Positions 43,165 to 51,829 of a DNA stretch of 64,000 nucleotides are shown piece by piece. The notes below the pieces were generated by a model. It made no database searches and was not told the origin of the DNA. It saw only the letters and a list, made by a program, of their open reading frames with translations. Numbering within the stretch: position 1 is the first letter of the stretch; every line of letters begins with the position of its first letter. Origin of the DNA: Chitinophaga sp. SYP-B3965 (GTDB taxonomy: Bacteria; Bacteroidota; Bacteroidia; Chitinophagales; Chitinophagaceae); contig NZ_WJFD01000001.1 in assembly GCF_009647655.1 (NCBI RefSeq), forward strand, positions 1,364,001 through 1,428,000, in the 5' to 3' direction. A program made the position numbers and the translations under genes.

Positions 43165-43787
43165 GACTTCTTTTGTTCTTTTTTCTTGCGGTGATACGCG
43201 TGTTTAACTTTTGAGACATCTCCACAGGTAGCCATACTACACCATTTACGGGACTTGTTCTTACTCCGGTCCAGGAATAACCAGTAACAGGCCGGGCATT
43301 TTTTCAAGAGGGATAACTCCTTGCTGGTCAATAATTCAGCTACACTTTGCAACATTAACCATGAAGGCTGTTCCAGTGCCGGGCGGGTAAAGATCAGCTT
43401 CATTTCCCCGCTGGCTTTTTCAAATTGCAGCTCAAGGTAACTCAAAGCATTGGCAACCTGTGTGCTCAATTGCTGTAATTCCAGTTCCGGGGGTTTCCCT
43501 TTTTCTGTCAACTGGCTCAGTACCCGGTAAAGTAATTCCCGGAGGGCAATGGCTTTTTCGAATTCCTGTTTTGCCTGATCGGGATATGCTTTGGCCAGGC
43601 GTTCTAAAACCTGCCGGGTTTTCGGCGGCATTACTTCCAGCCGTTCACAGAGATCGAGGAGGTGGCGGTAATTTTGGAGGTAGTCAATGCCGGCATCTTT
43701 ACTTCGGTTGTCTTTTGTATTGACGAAGTTAAGACAGGCAATTCCGCCGTCCAGGCGCATGGTTTGTATGGTTTTAGCTTCAGACAT
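43161..43787 (-). CDS. ABATE/CGNR zinc-finger transcriptional regulator, 208 aa
   Basis: The N-terminal ABATE domain (about 8-135, with DGGIACLNFVNTKDNR) is followed by a C-terminal CGNR zinc finger: CPACYWLFLDRSKNKSRKWC (about 163-182) and then SMATCGDVSKVKHAYHRKK. The family name-giving CGNR sequence appears here as CGDV. These proteins are putative DNA-binding regulators with a stress-ligand domain. It has the best promoter in the window (43858-43828) and is coupled to the EamA exporter it probably controls (inference from context). Confidence 0.9.
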   Translation of the reverse strand: MSEAKTIQTMRLDGGIACLNFVNTKDNRSKDAGIDYLQNYRHLLDLCERLEVMPPKTRQVLERLAKAYPDQAKQEFEKAIALRELLYRVLSQLTEKGKPPELELQQLSTQVANALSYLELQFEKASGEMKLIFTRPALEQPSWLMLQSVAELLTSKELSLLKKCPACYWLFLDRSKNKSRKWCSMATCGDVSKVKHAYHRKKKEQKKS

Positions 43788-43827
43788 GGGTAAATACTAA
43801 CCGGCTAAATTGATTTTACTGGTTATA

Positions 43828-43858
43828 CAAAGTTAGGCATAAACGGGTGTTTTCCAAA
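43828..43858 (-). promoter_or_regulatory. Consensus Bacteroidota promoter of the CGNR-EamA operon
   Basis: On the minus strand TTTG (43858-43855), exactly 19 nt, then TAACTTTG (43835-43828). This is a perfect match to TTTG-N19-TAnnTTTG. The ATG lies 40 nt downstream. Confidence 0.8.
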
Positions 43859-44037
43859 CCCAATGTTTAGCTTTAATAGAGAGGGGTTATTAGATTGTAA
43901 ACGAGTGGGTTAAAGGGGGTATTTTGAGGTGCCATAAATCCCTGACTAATAGTATTTTAAGTTGTGGTCTCCATGCAAAATCCTCAAAAATGAGATGAAC
44001 AGATCTAAAATCTCCTGCAAAAGATGTTTCAGGCATA

Positions 44038-44092
44038 CCAATCCCGTGTCAATCCCGTACCAATCCCGTATCAATCCCGTATCCATCCCGTA
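44038..44092. repeat. Five 11-bp direct repeats (YCAATCCCGTR) in a 496-bp gene-free gap
   Basis: The gap 43788-44283 contains no credible gene. At its left edge is the CGNR promoter. Five head-to-tail 11-mers follow: CCAATCCCGTG, TCAATCCCGTA, CCAATCCCGTA, TCAATCCCGTA and TCCATCCCGTA, so the core ATCCCGT repeats every 11 bp, nearly one helical turn. They lie about 190 bp upstream of the prenyltransferase gene. Downstream the gap is AT-rich, with a weak -7-like TATCTTG at about 44268. Confidence 0.9.
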
Positions 44093-44283
44093 TTAAGGTG
44101 GGGTACCTGTCAAAAATGCATCTGATTATTCCAAAATGACAGATTGTATTTATCTGATAAAACTCCTAATAAAACATTGGATATCAATATACAAACCCCT
44201 CTTCTTTTAGTTTATTCTTTCAATAGAAGTAAATCTTTAAGTATACAGTTATTAGAAGATTCATTGTATCTTGCCGCGCATTA

Positions 44284-45183
44284 ATGTTTAATCCCGTGGA
44301 ATATCTCAAACTATTAAGGCCGAAGCATTGGGCGAAGAACTTATTCCTGTTCATCCCCCTTTTTTTTGTTGGTGATATCTTCAATACCCAGAAGTTATGG
44401 GTGGTGTTCACCGGGTTCATTTGTTTCAGCCTGCTGGCAAGCAGCATCTATATCATTAACGACTACCGGGATATTGAGGCAGACAGGTCTCACCCCACCA
44501 AAAGCAAACGCCCCCTGGCATCCGGCTCGGTATCCAAAAGTGCCGCATTGGTGATCTTTGCCTTACTGGTGATCGTGGGTTTTGGCTTTGCCTATTATAT
44601 AGACCAGAAATTCACCTTCGTCCTCAGCCTGTACTTCCTGCTGAACCTCGCATACTCCTTTGGCCTCAAGAACATCTCCATCCTGGACATCTTCATTGTA
44701 TCCATTGGGTTTGTGCTGCGGATCAAAGCAGGTGGCATATTGTCCAAAGTAGCCGTGTCTGAATGGCTGATGCTGATGGTATTCCTCCTGGCCCTGTTCA
44801 TGGCCATCGCCAAAAGAAGGGACGACATTGTACTGAAGATCGCTTCCGGGAAAGACATGCGGATAGCCTCCAAGGGGTACAATATGGACTTCCTGAACAC
44901 CTCCCTGGCCCTTGTGTCTGCCGTGATCATTGTCACCTATCTCATGTACACCATGGACCATGCAACCATGGCCCGCTTTAAAACATACCGCCTTTACTAT
45001 ACCAGCATTTTTGTGATCGCCGGATTAATGAGATATTTACAAATAGCCTACGTGGAGAACAACACGGGCTCGCCAACTTCTATCCTTTACAAGGACCGCT
45101 TCATCCAGATAAACATATTGCTCTGGATCCTGAGTTTCTATGTAATTATTTATCTGCCAACAAATAAGAGCTTTTTTGAATGA
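44284..45183 (+). CDS. UbiA family prenyltransferase, decaprenyl-phosphate phosphoribosyltransferase-like, 299 aa
   Basis: About eight to nine transmembrane helices carry the UbiA aspartate motif NDYRDIEADRSHPTKSKR followed by PLASGSVS (near 59-84). The N-terminal LLRPKHWAKNLFLFIPLFF stretch is typical of the branch that contains decaprenyl-phosphate phosphoribosyltransferase (the DprE pathway of mycobacteria). The second Asp-rich motif of UbiA is represented by KRRDDIVLK near 176. A lipid-linked pentose product is therefore possible, but related enzymes have other substrates. The stop overlaps the HAD phosphatase ATG (ATGA), a pairing that fits prenyl phosphosugar synthesis, where a phosphatase acts on the next intermediate. 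Confidence 0.87.
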   Translation: MFNPVEYLKLLRPKHWAKNLFLFIPLFFVGDIFNTQKLWVVFTGFICFSLLASSIYIINDYRDIEADRSHPTKSKRPLASGSVSKSAALVIFALLVIVGFGFAYYIDQKFTFVLSLYFLLNLAYSFGLKNISILDIFIVSIGFVLRIKAGGILSKVAVSEWLMLMVFLLALFMAIAKRRDDIVLKIASGKDMRIASKGYNMDFLNTSLALVSAVIIVTYLMYTMDHATMARFKTYRLYYTSIFVIAGLMRYLQIAYVENNTGSPTSILYKDRFIQINILLWILSFYVIIYLPTNKSFFE

Positions 45184-45773
45184 GGAACGTGATCGCTTTC
45201 TTTGATTTTGATGGTACCATTACTACAAAAGACACCCTTTTTGAGATCATCCGGTTTCAGAAAGGCCCCACTGCGCTCTACCTGGGCATGGCGCTCTTAT
45301 CTCCTTTACTGGTACTGTTTAAACTGAAAGTGATCTCCAACCAGCAAATGAAAGAGATCGTTCTCCAGTTTTATTTCAGGAATACACCGATAGAAGTGTT
45401 CCAGCAGTTATGCAATGATTTTTGCAGATTACGCCTGCCTTCCATTCTCCGTCCGAAGGCACTCAACGCTATTGCCTGGCACCAGGCGGAAGGCCATAAA
45501 GTATTTATTGTTACCGCTTCCGCAGAAAACTGGGTGGCCCCATGGAGCGAAACCCTGAAAGTAGGCTGCCTCGGCTCCGTTCTGGAAATAAAAGATGGAT
45601 CAGTGACCGGCAAACTGGTGGGAAAGAATTGTAACGGGGATGAAAAGGTCTGCCGGATCAAGGAAGTGGTGCACCTCACCACCTTCGATACCATCTACGC
45701 CTATGGTGACAGCAGCGGGGACAAGCAAATGCTGGCACTGGCGCAGTATCCCGGATTTCGTGCATTTGAATAA
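45180..45773 (+). CDS. HAD-IB family phosphatase, 197 aa
   Basis: Residues 7-13 hold the nucleophile motif FFDFDGT (Asp9 and Asp11), ITTKDTLFEIIRF follows as in SerB/PSPase-like HAD-IB proteins, VFIVTASAENW near 108 provides motif II, and the final YAYGDSSGDKQML supplies the motif IV acid pair. It is coupled by a four-base overlap to the prenyltransferase upstream. In the DprE pathway a phosphatase removes the 5-phosphate from the lipid-linked ribose, so this protein may do that step (inference from context). It lacks transmembrane helices. Confidence 0.9.
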   Translation: MRNVIAFFDFDGTITTKDTLFEIIRFQKGPTALYLGMALLSPLLVLFKLKVISNQQMKEIVLQFYFRNTPIEVFQQLCNDFCRLRLPSILRPKALNAIAWHQAEGHKVFIVTASAENWVAPWSETLKVGCLGSVLEIKDGSVTGKLVGKNCNGDEKVCRIKEVVHLTTFDTIYAYGDSSGDKQMLALAQYPGFRAFE

Positions 45774-45794
45774 TAATATGCTTAAATTCAGGTT

Positions 45795-47345
45795 ATGCCT
45801 GCAATCAAGAAAACTCCTATTGCATACTTCACAGAAGCACCTGCTGTGCTGGAAGCCCTGCAACAACTGGCCGATAAATATGATGAACCCGGCTCCTCTC
45901 ACAATTACAAAAAACTTGTGATCTCTGACACCCTGGACGGTGAAGGATATCAATATGTGAACCTGGTACAGGAAGGTGGTGGTGTATTAGGTATTGCCCT
46001 GGTAGGTTACACTTACATCCTGGAAAAAGCGGGCATCCGTTTCATGCGGCTGGCGGGTACCAGCGCGGGCGCCATCAACACCACGTTGCTGGCTGTTGTA
46101 AAAGAGGACAAAGCGAATAAGCGCACCAGTTCTGAAAGGATCCTGGAATACCTCTGTGAAAAACCCTTCTTTGATTTTGTAGACGGGCACCCCTTCGCCC
46201 AAAGACTAATTAAATGGGTGGTAAAAACGGAGCACTTTGCGAAGCGTATCAAACGTTGTGGCTTATGGCTGGGCATCATTCTAACACTGCTCATCCTGCT
46301 GGACATTACCAGTTTCGGATTACTTTTTCACGACCCGATGTTCGAGGGCGTGGCCATTACCAGTTTTATCCTTACAGGCATTGTACTGATGGCATTAGGT
46401 TTCGTGGGCGGATACTTCGGCTACCTGATCCAACGGCTCAAAAACCGCGGCTTTGGCATTAACCCCGGCAAGAACTTTACGGACTGGATCAAAATGATCA
46501 TGGAAAAGAACGGGGTGAATAACATTGACGACCTGGAAGCGGTATCTGAAAAAATACCGGCCGGTTTGCAGCTCAGGCCTGATGTACCCATCGATAAGAA
46601 CCTGGGAGACAATCCCCTCAAAGGATTAAAACCGGATATCACCCTCATCACGTCGGACATTATCACCCAGAATAAAATTGAATTTCCGCGGATGTGGAAT
46701 CTCTTCCGCGAAAACAAACACGAGATCCATCCGGCGGAATTTGTGCGGGCATCCATGAGTATTCCCATCTTTTTTGAATCTCACATCATCCGGGATATTC
46801 CGCGGCACCTGCCCATTATTCAAACCAACTGGCGCAATCACCTGCTGCTGGAACCACAGGATATCCCTACGGCAGTACGTTTTGTGGATGGCGGCATCTT
46901 ATCCAACTTCCCCATTAATGTATTGTACAACCCGGAAGTGACCATTCCCCGGTTACCCACGCTGGGTATTGAACTGGACGATTCAACACCAACGGATAAC
47001 ACCATGAACCAGGCAGATAATCTCAGCCTGGGCGCTTATATAGGCAAACTGTTCAACACGGTAAGGTATTATTATGATAAGGACTTCCTGTTAAAGAACA
47101 GCCTTTTCCGAAAAGGAATTGGGGTGATCAAGGTAAGCGACTACAACTGGCTGGATTTTAATATCCCGGAAGAGAAACAGCGGGAGTTATTTGTGCTGGG
47201 TGCTCAGGCAGCCGCTAAATTCCTGCTGGAAGATTTTAACTGGGAAGAATACAAAACCGCGCGGATCATTGTACATCAACAGGTGAACACTTCCAGGAAA
47301 GATATGCGCGGCGCATCTGAACTCTTAACGCAAAGCAGGAAATAA
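45795..47345 (+). CDS. Patatin-like phospholipase with two internal transmembrane helices, 516 aa
   Basis: The oxyanion motif GGGVLGIAL (61-69), nucleophile elbow GTSAG with Ser90 (88-92) and the catalytic Asp in RFVDGGILSNFP (near 364) give a complete patatin dyad. Between them, residues about 153-215 form two hydrophobic helices (GLWLGIILTLLILLDITSFG and FILTGIVLMALGFVGGYFGY), so the enzyme is inserted in the inner membrane by an unusual internal hairpin. Patatins cleave acyl esters of phospholipids or galactolipids. It is 21 nt downstream of the HAD gene and one base before a small membrane protein gene, so it is probably in the same operon. Confidence 0.9.
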   Translation: MPAIKKTPIAYFTEAPAVLEALQQLADKYDEPGSSHNYKKLVISDTLDGEGYQYVNLVQEGGGVLGIALVGYTYILEKAGIRFMRLAGTSAGAINTTLLAVVKEDKANKRTSSERILEYLCEKPFFDFVDGHPFAQRLIKWVVKTEHFAKRIKRCGLWLGIILTLLILLDITSFGLLFHDPMFEGVAITSFILTGIVLMALGFVGGYFGYLIQRLKNRGFGINPGKNFTDWIKMIMEKNGVNNIDDLEAVSEKIPAGLQLRPDVPIDKNLGDNPLKGLKPDITLITSDIITQNKIEFPRMWNLFRENKHEIHPAEFVRASMSIPIFFESHIIRDIPRHLPIIQTNWRNHLLLEPQDIPTAVRFVDGGILSNFPINVLYNPEVTIPRLPTLGIELDDSTPTDNTMNQADNLSLGAYIGKLFNTVRYYYDKDFLLKNSLFRKGIGVIKVSDYNWLDFNIPEEKQRELFVLGAQAAAKFLLEDFNWEEYKTARIIVHQQVNTSRKDMRGASELLTQSRK

Positions 47346-47346
47346 G

Positions 47347-47946
47347 ATGATGTTATACTTTACGATCTCCTTTTCGCTGATGCTGTTCACCGCATTGTGG
47401 ATGTGGGCCCTGGCCAGAAAGTTTCAGTACCGCGATGCGGCTGGCGTGGAAACACCTTTCAGTATCCTGGACCTTCAGTTCCCGTCCTCAGAGCAGGAAT
47501 TGTGCAATATTATAGCAGGGCTTTCTCCTGCTGCCAGGAAAGCGCTACGTGGGCACCTCTGGGTGGATTTCCTTTTCATGGCCGGGTTTTATCCTTCTAT
47601 TGCTTTCCTCTGCATCATCGTGGGCGACAAAACGGGCGCAGGCCAATACTTCTTCTGGCTCATGGCCACTCTCCAGCTTTATGCCTGGATGTTCGATATC
47701 CAGGAAAACGGCTATTGCCTTCGCAAACTGCGCAAACCTGTGGTGAGTGCCACTAAAAATGCTTTCCAGTCGTACTCCTTTTTTGTGTACGCTAAATTCA
47801 TACTGTGCCTGACGGGGGTGGCTGTTTCCGTTTCGGCGCTCTTCTATTGCTGGATCACGGGGAATTTTGAAATGGGATCTTTATGGTATGTAGGTGTGCT
47901 GCTGGTGGAATTATTGATTGCCTGGCGGATCAAAGCGGCGCTCTGA
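47347..47946 (+). CDS. Four- to five-helix membrane protein, hypothetical, 199 aa
   Basis: I do not recognise a family. Hydrophobic segments lie at roughly 3-23, 77-97, 104-124, 147-170 and 178-196, with a soluble stretch at 25-75 (FQYRDAAGVETPFSILDLQF). The gene starts one base after the patatin stop, so the two are co-translated and may form a complex with the patatin's own membrane hairpin. No catalytic motif is visible. Confidence 0.75.
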   Translation: MMLYFTISFSLMLFTALWMWALARKFQYRDAAGVETPFSILDLQFPSSEQELCNIIAGLSPAARKALRGHLWVDFLFMAGFYPSIAFLCIIVGDKTGAGQYFFWLMATLQLYAWMFDIQENGYCLRKLRKPVVSATKNAFQSYSFFVYAKFILCLTGVAVSVSALFYCWITGNFEMGSLWYVGVLLVELLIAWRIKAAL

Positions 47947-47990
47947 TACAATATTTACAGGCTTCGATCGTCTTCTCTCCAAGGAACACT

Positions 47991-47998
47991 TAACTTCG
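47991..47998 (+). promoter_or_regulatory. Possible -7 box of the ABC exporter (TAACTTCG)
   Basis: TAACTTCG is one mismatch from TAnnTTTG and lies just 7 nt before the ATG, implying a very short leader. It matches the TAnnTTCGC variant seen at 2681 and 25115. Confidence 0.35.
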
Positions 47999-48005
47999 CA
48001 GCCGT

Positions 48006-49781
48006 ATGGAGCAACAGACAAAACGTGCAAAGATCACATTTTCAGGTATTCGCAACGCATTAAGACTTTACCAATATGCTAAACCCTACCGCTGGCAGTT
48101 TGGGCTGGGGCTGATGATGTTGTTATTATCCACCGGTGCGAGTCTCTCTTTTCCTAAACTTTTAGGAAACCTCATAGATACCAGTCATCAAGGCTCCTAT
48201 GTGGAACACATTGAACGGACAGGGCTTATCCTGGTTGGTGTATTGATCCTGCAATCTTTATTTTCCTATTTCCGCATCCGGATCTTTGTGTCCGTTACAG
48301 AAAAAACACTCGCCTCGCTCCGGCAGGCTACTTATAGCCACCTGATCAAACTCCCCATGAAGTTCTTTGCAGAACGCAGAGTGGGCGAATTGAACAGTCG
48401 CATCTCTTCAGACATTTCCCAGTTGCAGGATATGTTCACTACTACGCTGGCGGAATTCCTGCGGCAGATCATTATCATTGTTGGCGGGATCATCTTATTA
48501 TGGATCACCTCCATGCAGCTGACCCTTTTCATGCTGGCTATCCTGCCCGCCATTTGCATACTGGCGGTATTCTTTGGAAAGTTTATCCGGCGTTTTTCCA
48601 AACAAGTACAGGCGCAAGTGGCTGATTCCAATACAATCGTGGAGGAAACCCTGCAAGGTATATTTAACGTAAAGGCTTTTGCCAATGAATACTTCGAAAT
48701 AGCGCGCTACAGGACTAAAACCAATGAAGCAGCCCGTACCGGTATCAAAGCCGGTGCTTACCAGGGAGCATTTGTGTCATTTATCATCCTGGGATTATTT
48801 GGCGCCATGGTAGCAGTTATCTGGAAAGGGGCATTATTAAATGCACATGGTGATCTCGGATTTGGCCAACTCTTCTCCTTTGTGCTTTATTCCGGTTTCA
48901 TTGGCGGTTCCATCAGCGGACTGGCAGAGATCTATACCCGTATTCAAAAAGCCATCGGAGCCTCTGAAAATCTCCTGGAGATACATGATGAACCGATAGA
49001 AGATATTCACCTGCTCTCTGCAGAACAAAAAATACCGGGCATTTCCGGCGACATCCGTTTTGAAAGTGTGAGCTTTTCTTATCCTTCCCGCAAGGACATT
49101 CCTGTACTGCATGATGTGAGCTTTCATGTGCAGCCAGGCTGGCAGGTAGCTATTGTAGGACCCAGTGGAGCTGGTAAATCTACCATCGTTTCTCTCTTGC
49201 TGCGTTTTTATGATCCTGCCAACGGCGCTATCCTGTTTGACGGTAAAACAGCTTCTGCTTACGACCTTTCTGTTTTGCGAAACCAGATGGCAGTTGTACC
49301 ACAGGATGTATTCCTCTTCGGCGGCACTATCCTGGAGAACATTGCTTATGGTGATCCCACCGCTACGGAAGAGAAGATCATTGAAGCAGCTAAGAAAGCC
49401 AATGCATGGGAGTTCATTCAGAAGTTTCCTGAAGGATTACAAACTATTGTGGGAGAACGCGGTGTGCAATTATCCGGCGGGCAGCGTCAGCGGATAGCGA
49501 TAGCCCGCGCTGTTTTGAAGGACCCGCGTATCCTTATACTGGACGAAGCTACTTCTGCACTGGATTCAGAATCAGAACGTTTAGTGCAGGATGCATTGGA
49601 TAAACTGATGCAGGGGCGTACTTCTATTGTGATCGCACATCGTTTGTCTACTGTACGCAGAGCAGATCTTATACTTGTAATGGATAAGGGTATGATCGTG
49701 GAAGAAGGAACACATGTGGAACTGATGGAGAAAGAAGAAGGGTTATATAAAGGATTGAGTGAATTACAGTTTACGGTGTGA
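48006..49781 (+). CDS. ABC exporter, fused permease and ATPase, 591 aa
   Basis: Six transmembrane helices (about 25-310) precede a complete nucleotide-binding domain: Walker A GPSGAGKST (near 386), VPQDVFLFGG Q-loop, QLSGGQRQRIAIARA signature, Walker B ILILDEATSALD with catalytic Glu, and the IAHRLSTV H-loop. All catalytic residues are intact, in contrast to the degenerate exporter at 35946. The organisation matches lipid, peptide or drug exporters of the MsbA/LmrA type. Its last 11 nt overlap the 3' end of the LytTR regulator on the opposite strand. Confidence 0.93.
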   Translation: MEQQTKRAKITFSGIRNALRLYQYAKPYRWQFGLGLMMLLLSTGASLSFPKLLGNLIDTSHQGSYVEHIERTGLILVGVLILQSLFSYFRIRIFVSVTEKTLASLRQATYSHLIKLPMKFFAERRVGELNSRISSDISQLQDMFTTTLAEFLRQIIIIVGGIILLWITSMQLTLFMLAILPAICILAVFFGKFIRRFSKQVQAQVADSNTIVEETLQGIFNVKAFANEYFEIARYRTKTNEAARTGIKAGAYQGAFVSFIILGLFGAMVAVIWKGALLNAHGDLGFGQLFSFVLYSGFIGGSISGLAEIYTRIQKAIGASENLLEIHDEPIEDIHLLSAEQKIPGISGDIRFESVSFSYPSRKDIPVLHDVSFHVQPGWQVAIVGPSGAGKSTIVSLLLRFYDPANGAILFDGKTASAYDLSVLRNQMAVVPQDVFLFGGTILENIAYGDPTATEEKIIEAAKKANAWEFIQKFPEGLQTIVGERGVQLSGGQRQRIAIARAVLKDPRILILDEATSALDSESERLVQDALDKLMQGRTSIVIAHRLSTVRRADLILVMDKGMIVEEGTHVELMEKEEGLYKGLSELQFTV

Positions 49782-50535
49782 TCCATTCTTTAAACGCCGC
49801 CGCTTTATCTTTACTCACCATTACCTGCGGTGGCTTTTCCATCTTTAACTGCACATTTAATTTCCCGGTATCATCTGAACGGTAGCCTGTTAGAAAGCGC
49901 TTCTGCACAATACACTGCCGGTTGGCACGATAGAATTGCTGGGGGTCCAGCAGTTCTTCCACTTCATCCAATGAACGGCAATCTGTGATCCATTGCCGCC
50001 CGTCTGCCTGGTGCAGATAAATTAATTCCTGCTTTGTAAAACACACGATCTCTCCTACCGGTACCACATACACGCTGCGGCCATAATGGACAGTAAAGCT
50101 CTCTTTAAAAGCCTGCTTGCGCTGCTGGTGCTGCACAAATTGCATCAGCTCCTGCAGGTATACCGGATTGCTGTATTTCTCCCGCAACAATGCGAATTTC
50201 TTAAAGGCATTTTCCAGTTCTTCCACATCCACCGGTTTCAATAAATAATCAATGCTGTTGATCTTGAATGCCCTGATGGCATAATGATCATAAGCCGTGG
50301 TGAAGATCACAGGGCAGGCCGGTTGCAGGTGATTGAACAGGTCCAGGCTGATGCCATCAGATAACTGGATATCTGCGAGGATCAGATCCGGCTGCGGTTG
50401 CTGCGTTAACCATTGTGTAGCTTCCCGCAGGCTGGCCAGCGGGCCCATCAGTTGCCAGTCCGGCTGCAACTGTTTTACCAGCCGGAGTAAATGTGCCGCC
50501 ACCAAAGGTTCATCTTCAAGGATCAGTACTTGCAT
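49771..50535 (-). CDS. LytTR response regulator, 254 aa
   Basis: Receiver domain with LILEDEPLVAAHLL at the start, phospho-acceptor Asp in DLILADIQLSDG (near 56), Thr in VIFTTAYDHYA and Lys in DYLLKPVDVEE. The C-terminal LytTR domain has CFTKQELIYLHQADGRQW and FYRANRQCIVQKRFL. The gene follows the kinase gene by 10 nt and is the last of a five-gene group transcribed leftward from the TonB receptor at 54630. It overlaps the convergent exporter gene by 11 nt. Confidence 0.92.
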   Translation of the reverse strand: MQVLILEDEPLVAAHLLRLVKQLQPDWQLMGPLASLREATQWLTQQPQPDLILADIQLSDGISLDLFNHLQPACPVIFTTAYDHYAIRAFKINSIDYLLKPVDVEELENAFKKFALLREKYSNPVYLQELMQFVQHQQRKQAFKESFTVHYGRSVYVVPVGEIVCFTKQELIYLHQADGRQWITDCRSLDEVEELLDPQQFYRANRQCIVQKRFLTGYRSDDTGKLNVQLKMEKPPQVMVSKDKAAAFKEWITP

Positions 50536-50545
50536 ATACGTTGGT

Positions 50546-51553
50546 TTACAATAAAGGCAATGCTACCGTGAAAGTTTCTGTTTCATCTTTTATCACTACC
50601 GGGCGGTCACTCAGAAAAGCATATAAACTTTTCAACTGCTCCAGTCCTTGTTTATCAGAGTGCGCCAACTGCCTGCGGATCTGTTTGTTATTCGTTACTT
50701 CCAGGTAACCATCTTTCTCCGAAATACTGATGTGCAAAGGATTTCCGGGATGCACCTCATTGTGCTTCAGGGCATTGTCTATCAGCATTTGAAGTGTGAC
50801 CATAGCAATCCCTTTATCATACGATGATGCATCTACCTGGATCTCAATCACCAGCGCTTTCTCAAATCTAATTTCCAGTAAAGCGATGTAATGCGCCAGG
50901 AAATCCAGTTCCGTTTTCAGGTTCACTACTTCTTTATCCCTGTTCTGCAACACATACCGGTACACTTTAGCAAGATGGCCAATGAAGCGGGAAGCCAGGT
51001 CCGGGTTCACTTTTATCAGGCTATCCAAAGAAGTGAAAGCATTAAAAAGGAAATGCGGATCTACCTGGTTCTTTAACTGGTGATATTGCAGTTGCACTTT
51101 TTCTTTTTCCAGCCGTTCTGTTTTTATCACCCCTTCTTTCCAAACCGCCGTGAAATGCTGGCCGATCAATGCCATGTTCACCGCCAGTGATACCAGGTTA
51201 TTGATAGTAGCTATCATGGCCCTGGCCAGGTTGCTGATCTCAAACTGCGGCAGCCTTTCGAGAAAACTCAGCACGATGGTCCTGAGAATAAATACCAGCA
51301 CCAGCCCTATCACTACCTGCAGGATCACACGGCCATAGAGGCTCTTTGAAAATGGCAGGAAGCGGTTCAATAACCGGTGAATAGCAGCGAGTATCGTCCA
51401 GATGATCTGTGTAACAATGATCACCGGAATGGAAAATAACAGGTGCCGCGGAATGGACATGGGCCCAACGGCAGACCGGATGCCCCATGCCACTATTACA
51501 AAGGCCAGTGTAATGGCTACGCGTAATGCATGTTTTTTCAGAAATGATTCCAT
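50546..51553 (-). CDS. LytS-like sensor histidine kinase, 335 aa
   Basis: Four transmembrane helices (10-30, 38-60, 77-98 and 112-135) precede the His_kinase core with the phospho-acceptor in LKNQVDPHFLFNAFTSLDSLI (in parts, near 160). The catalytic part has MLIDNALKHNEVHPG as N-box. The C-terminal ATPase region is short and the glycine-rich G2 box is degenerate (DKQGLEQLKSLYAF). The gene lies 4 nt downstream of a 68-residue 2-TM protein and 10 nt upstream of its LytTR partner. Confidence 0.9.
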   Translation of the reverse strand: MESFLKKHALRVAITLAFVIVAWGIRSAVGPMSIPRHLLFSIPVIIVTQIIWTILAAIHRLLNRFLPFSKSLYGRVILQVVIGLVLVFILRTIVLSFLERLPQFEISNLARAMIATINNLVSLAVNMALIGQHFTAVWKEGVIKTERLEKEKVQLQYHQLKNQVDPHFLFNAFTSLDSLIKVNPDLASRFIGHLAKVYRYVLQNRDKEVVNLKTELDFLAHYIALLEIRFEKALVIEIQVDASSYDKGIAMVTLQMLIDNALKHNEVHPGNPLHISISEKDGYLEVTNNKQIRRQLAHSDKQGLEQLKSLYAFLSDRPVVIKDETETFTVALPLL

Positions 51554-51557
51554 AGTA

Positions 51558-51764
51558 TTATCCTAAGTTACGCAGTTGTTTCTTAATAAGATGCCCTTTC
51601 CACATCCACAAACCACTTAAAACGATCAGGGGGAAGATGATGAATTTCACTGTAAAGGCGGCCCGGGGAATATCTGCCACGGGGCCGTAAATGTATCCTA
51701 CAACGGGTATGCTGATGATGATATGGAACCAGCGCATGATCTTTCTTTCTGTTGATGCTTTCAT
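51558..51764 (-). CDS. 68-residue two-helix membrane protein
   Basis: A small protein with two hydrophobic helices, MRWFHIIISIPVVGYIYG and FTVKFIIFPLIVLSGLWMWK, and basic ends. I do not recognise a defined family. It ends 4 nt before the LytS-like kinase ATG, and the kinase has no extracytoplasmic sensor domain, so this protein might be its membrane partner (inference). The intergenic hairpin at 51779-51821 precedes it. Confidence 0.75.
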   Translation of the reverse strand: MKASTERKIMRWFHIIISIPVVGYIYGPVADIPRAAFTVKFIIFPLIVLSGLWMWKGHLIKKQLRNLG

Positions 51765-51778
51765 GATGGAAGGTTTTT

Positions 51779-51821
51779 GAAAGCGGGATAGAGAATGGCG
51801 GTCTATCCCGGCTTTCGTTTT
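51779..51821. other. Intercistronic hairpin between the 2-TM gene and the exported protein gene
   Basis: GAAAGC-GGGATAGA pairs with TCTATCCC-G-GCTTTC, a 14-bp stem with one bulged G and a 9-nt loop. A T-run follows on the plus strand only, where no gene ends; on the minus strand, which is the coding direction here, it is followed by A-rich sequence. It is therefore more likely an RNA-processing or stability element within the leftward transcript, or an antisense-strand terminator. Confidence 0.5.
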
Positions 51822-51829
51822 TAATAACT

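Noticed and set aside
43788-44283. tRNA or structured RNA in the 496-bp gap
   Set aside because: No cloverleaf, T-loop consensus or long stem could be found on either strand.
51779-51821. Terminator for the exported-protein gene
   Set aside because: On the coding (minus) strand the stem is followed by A-rich sequence and not by T, so it does not fit an intrinsic terminator for that transcript.
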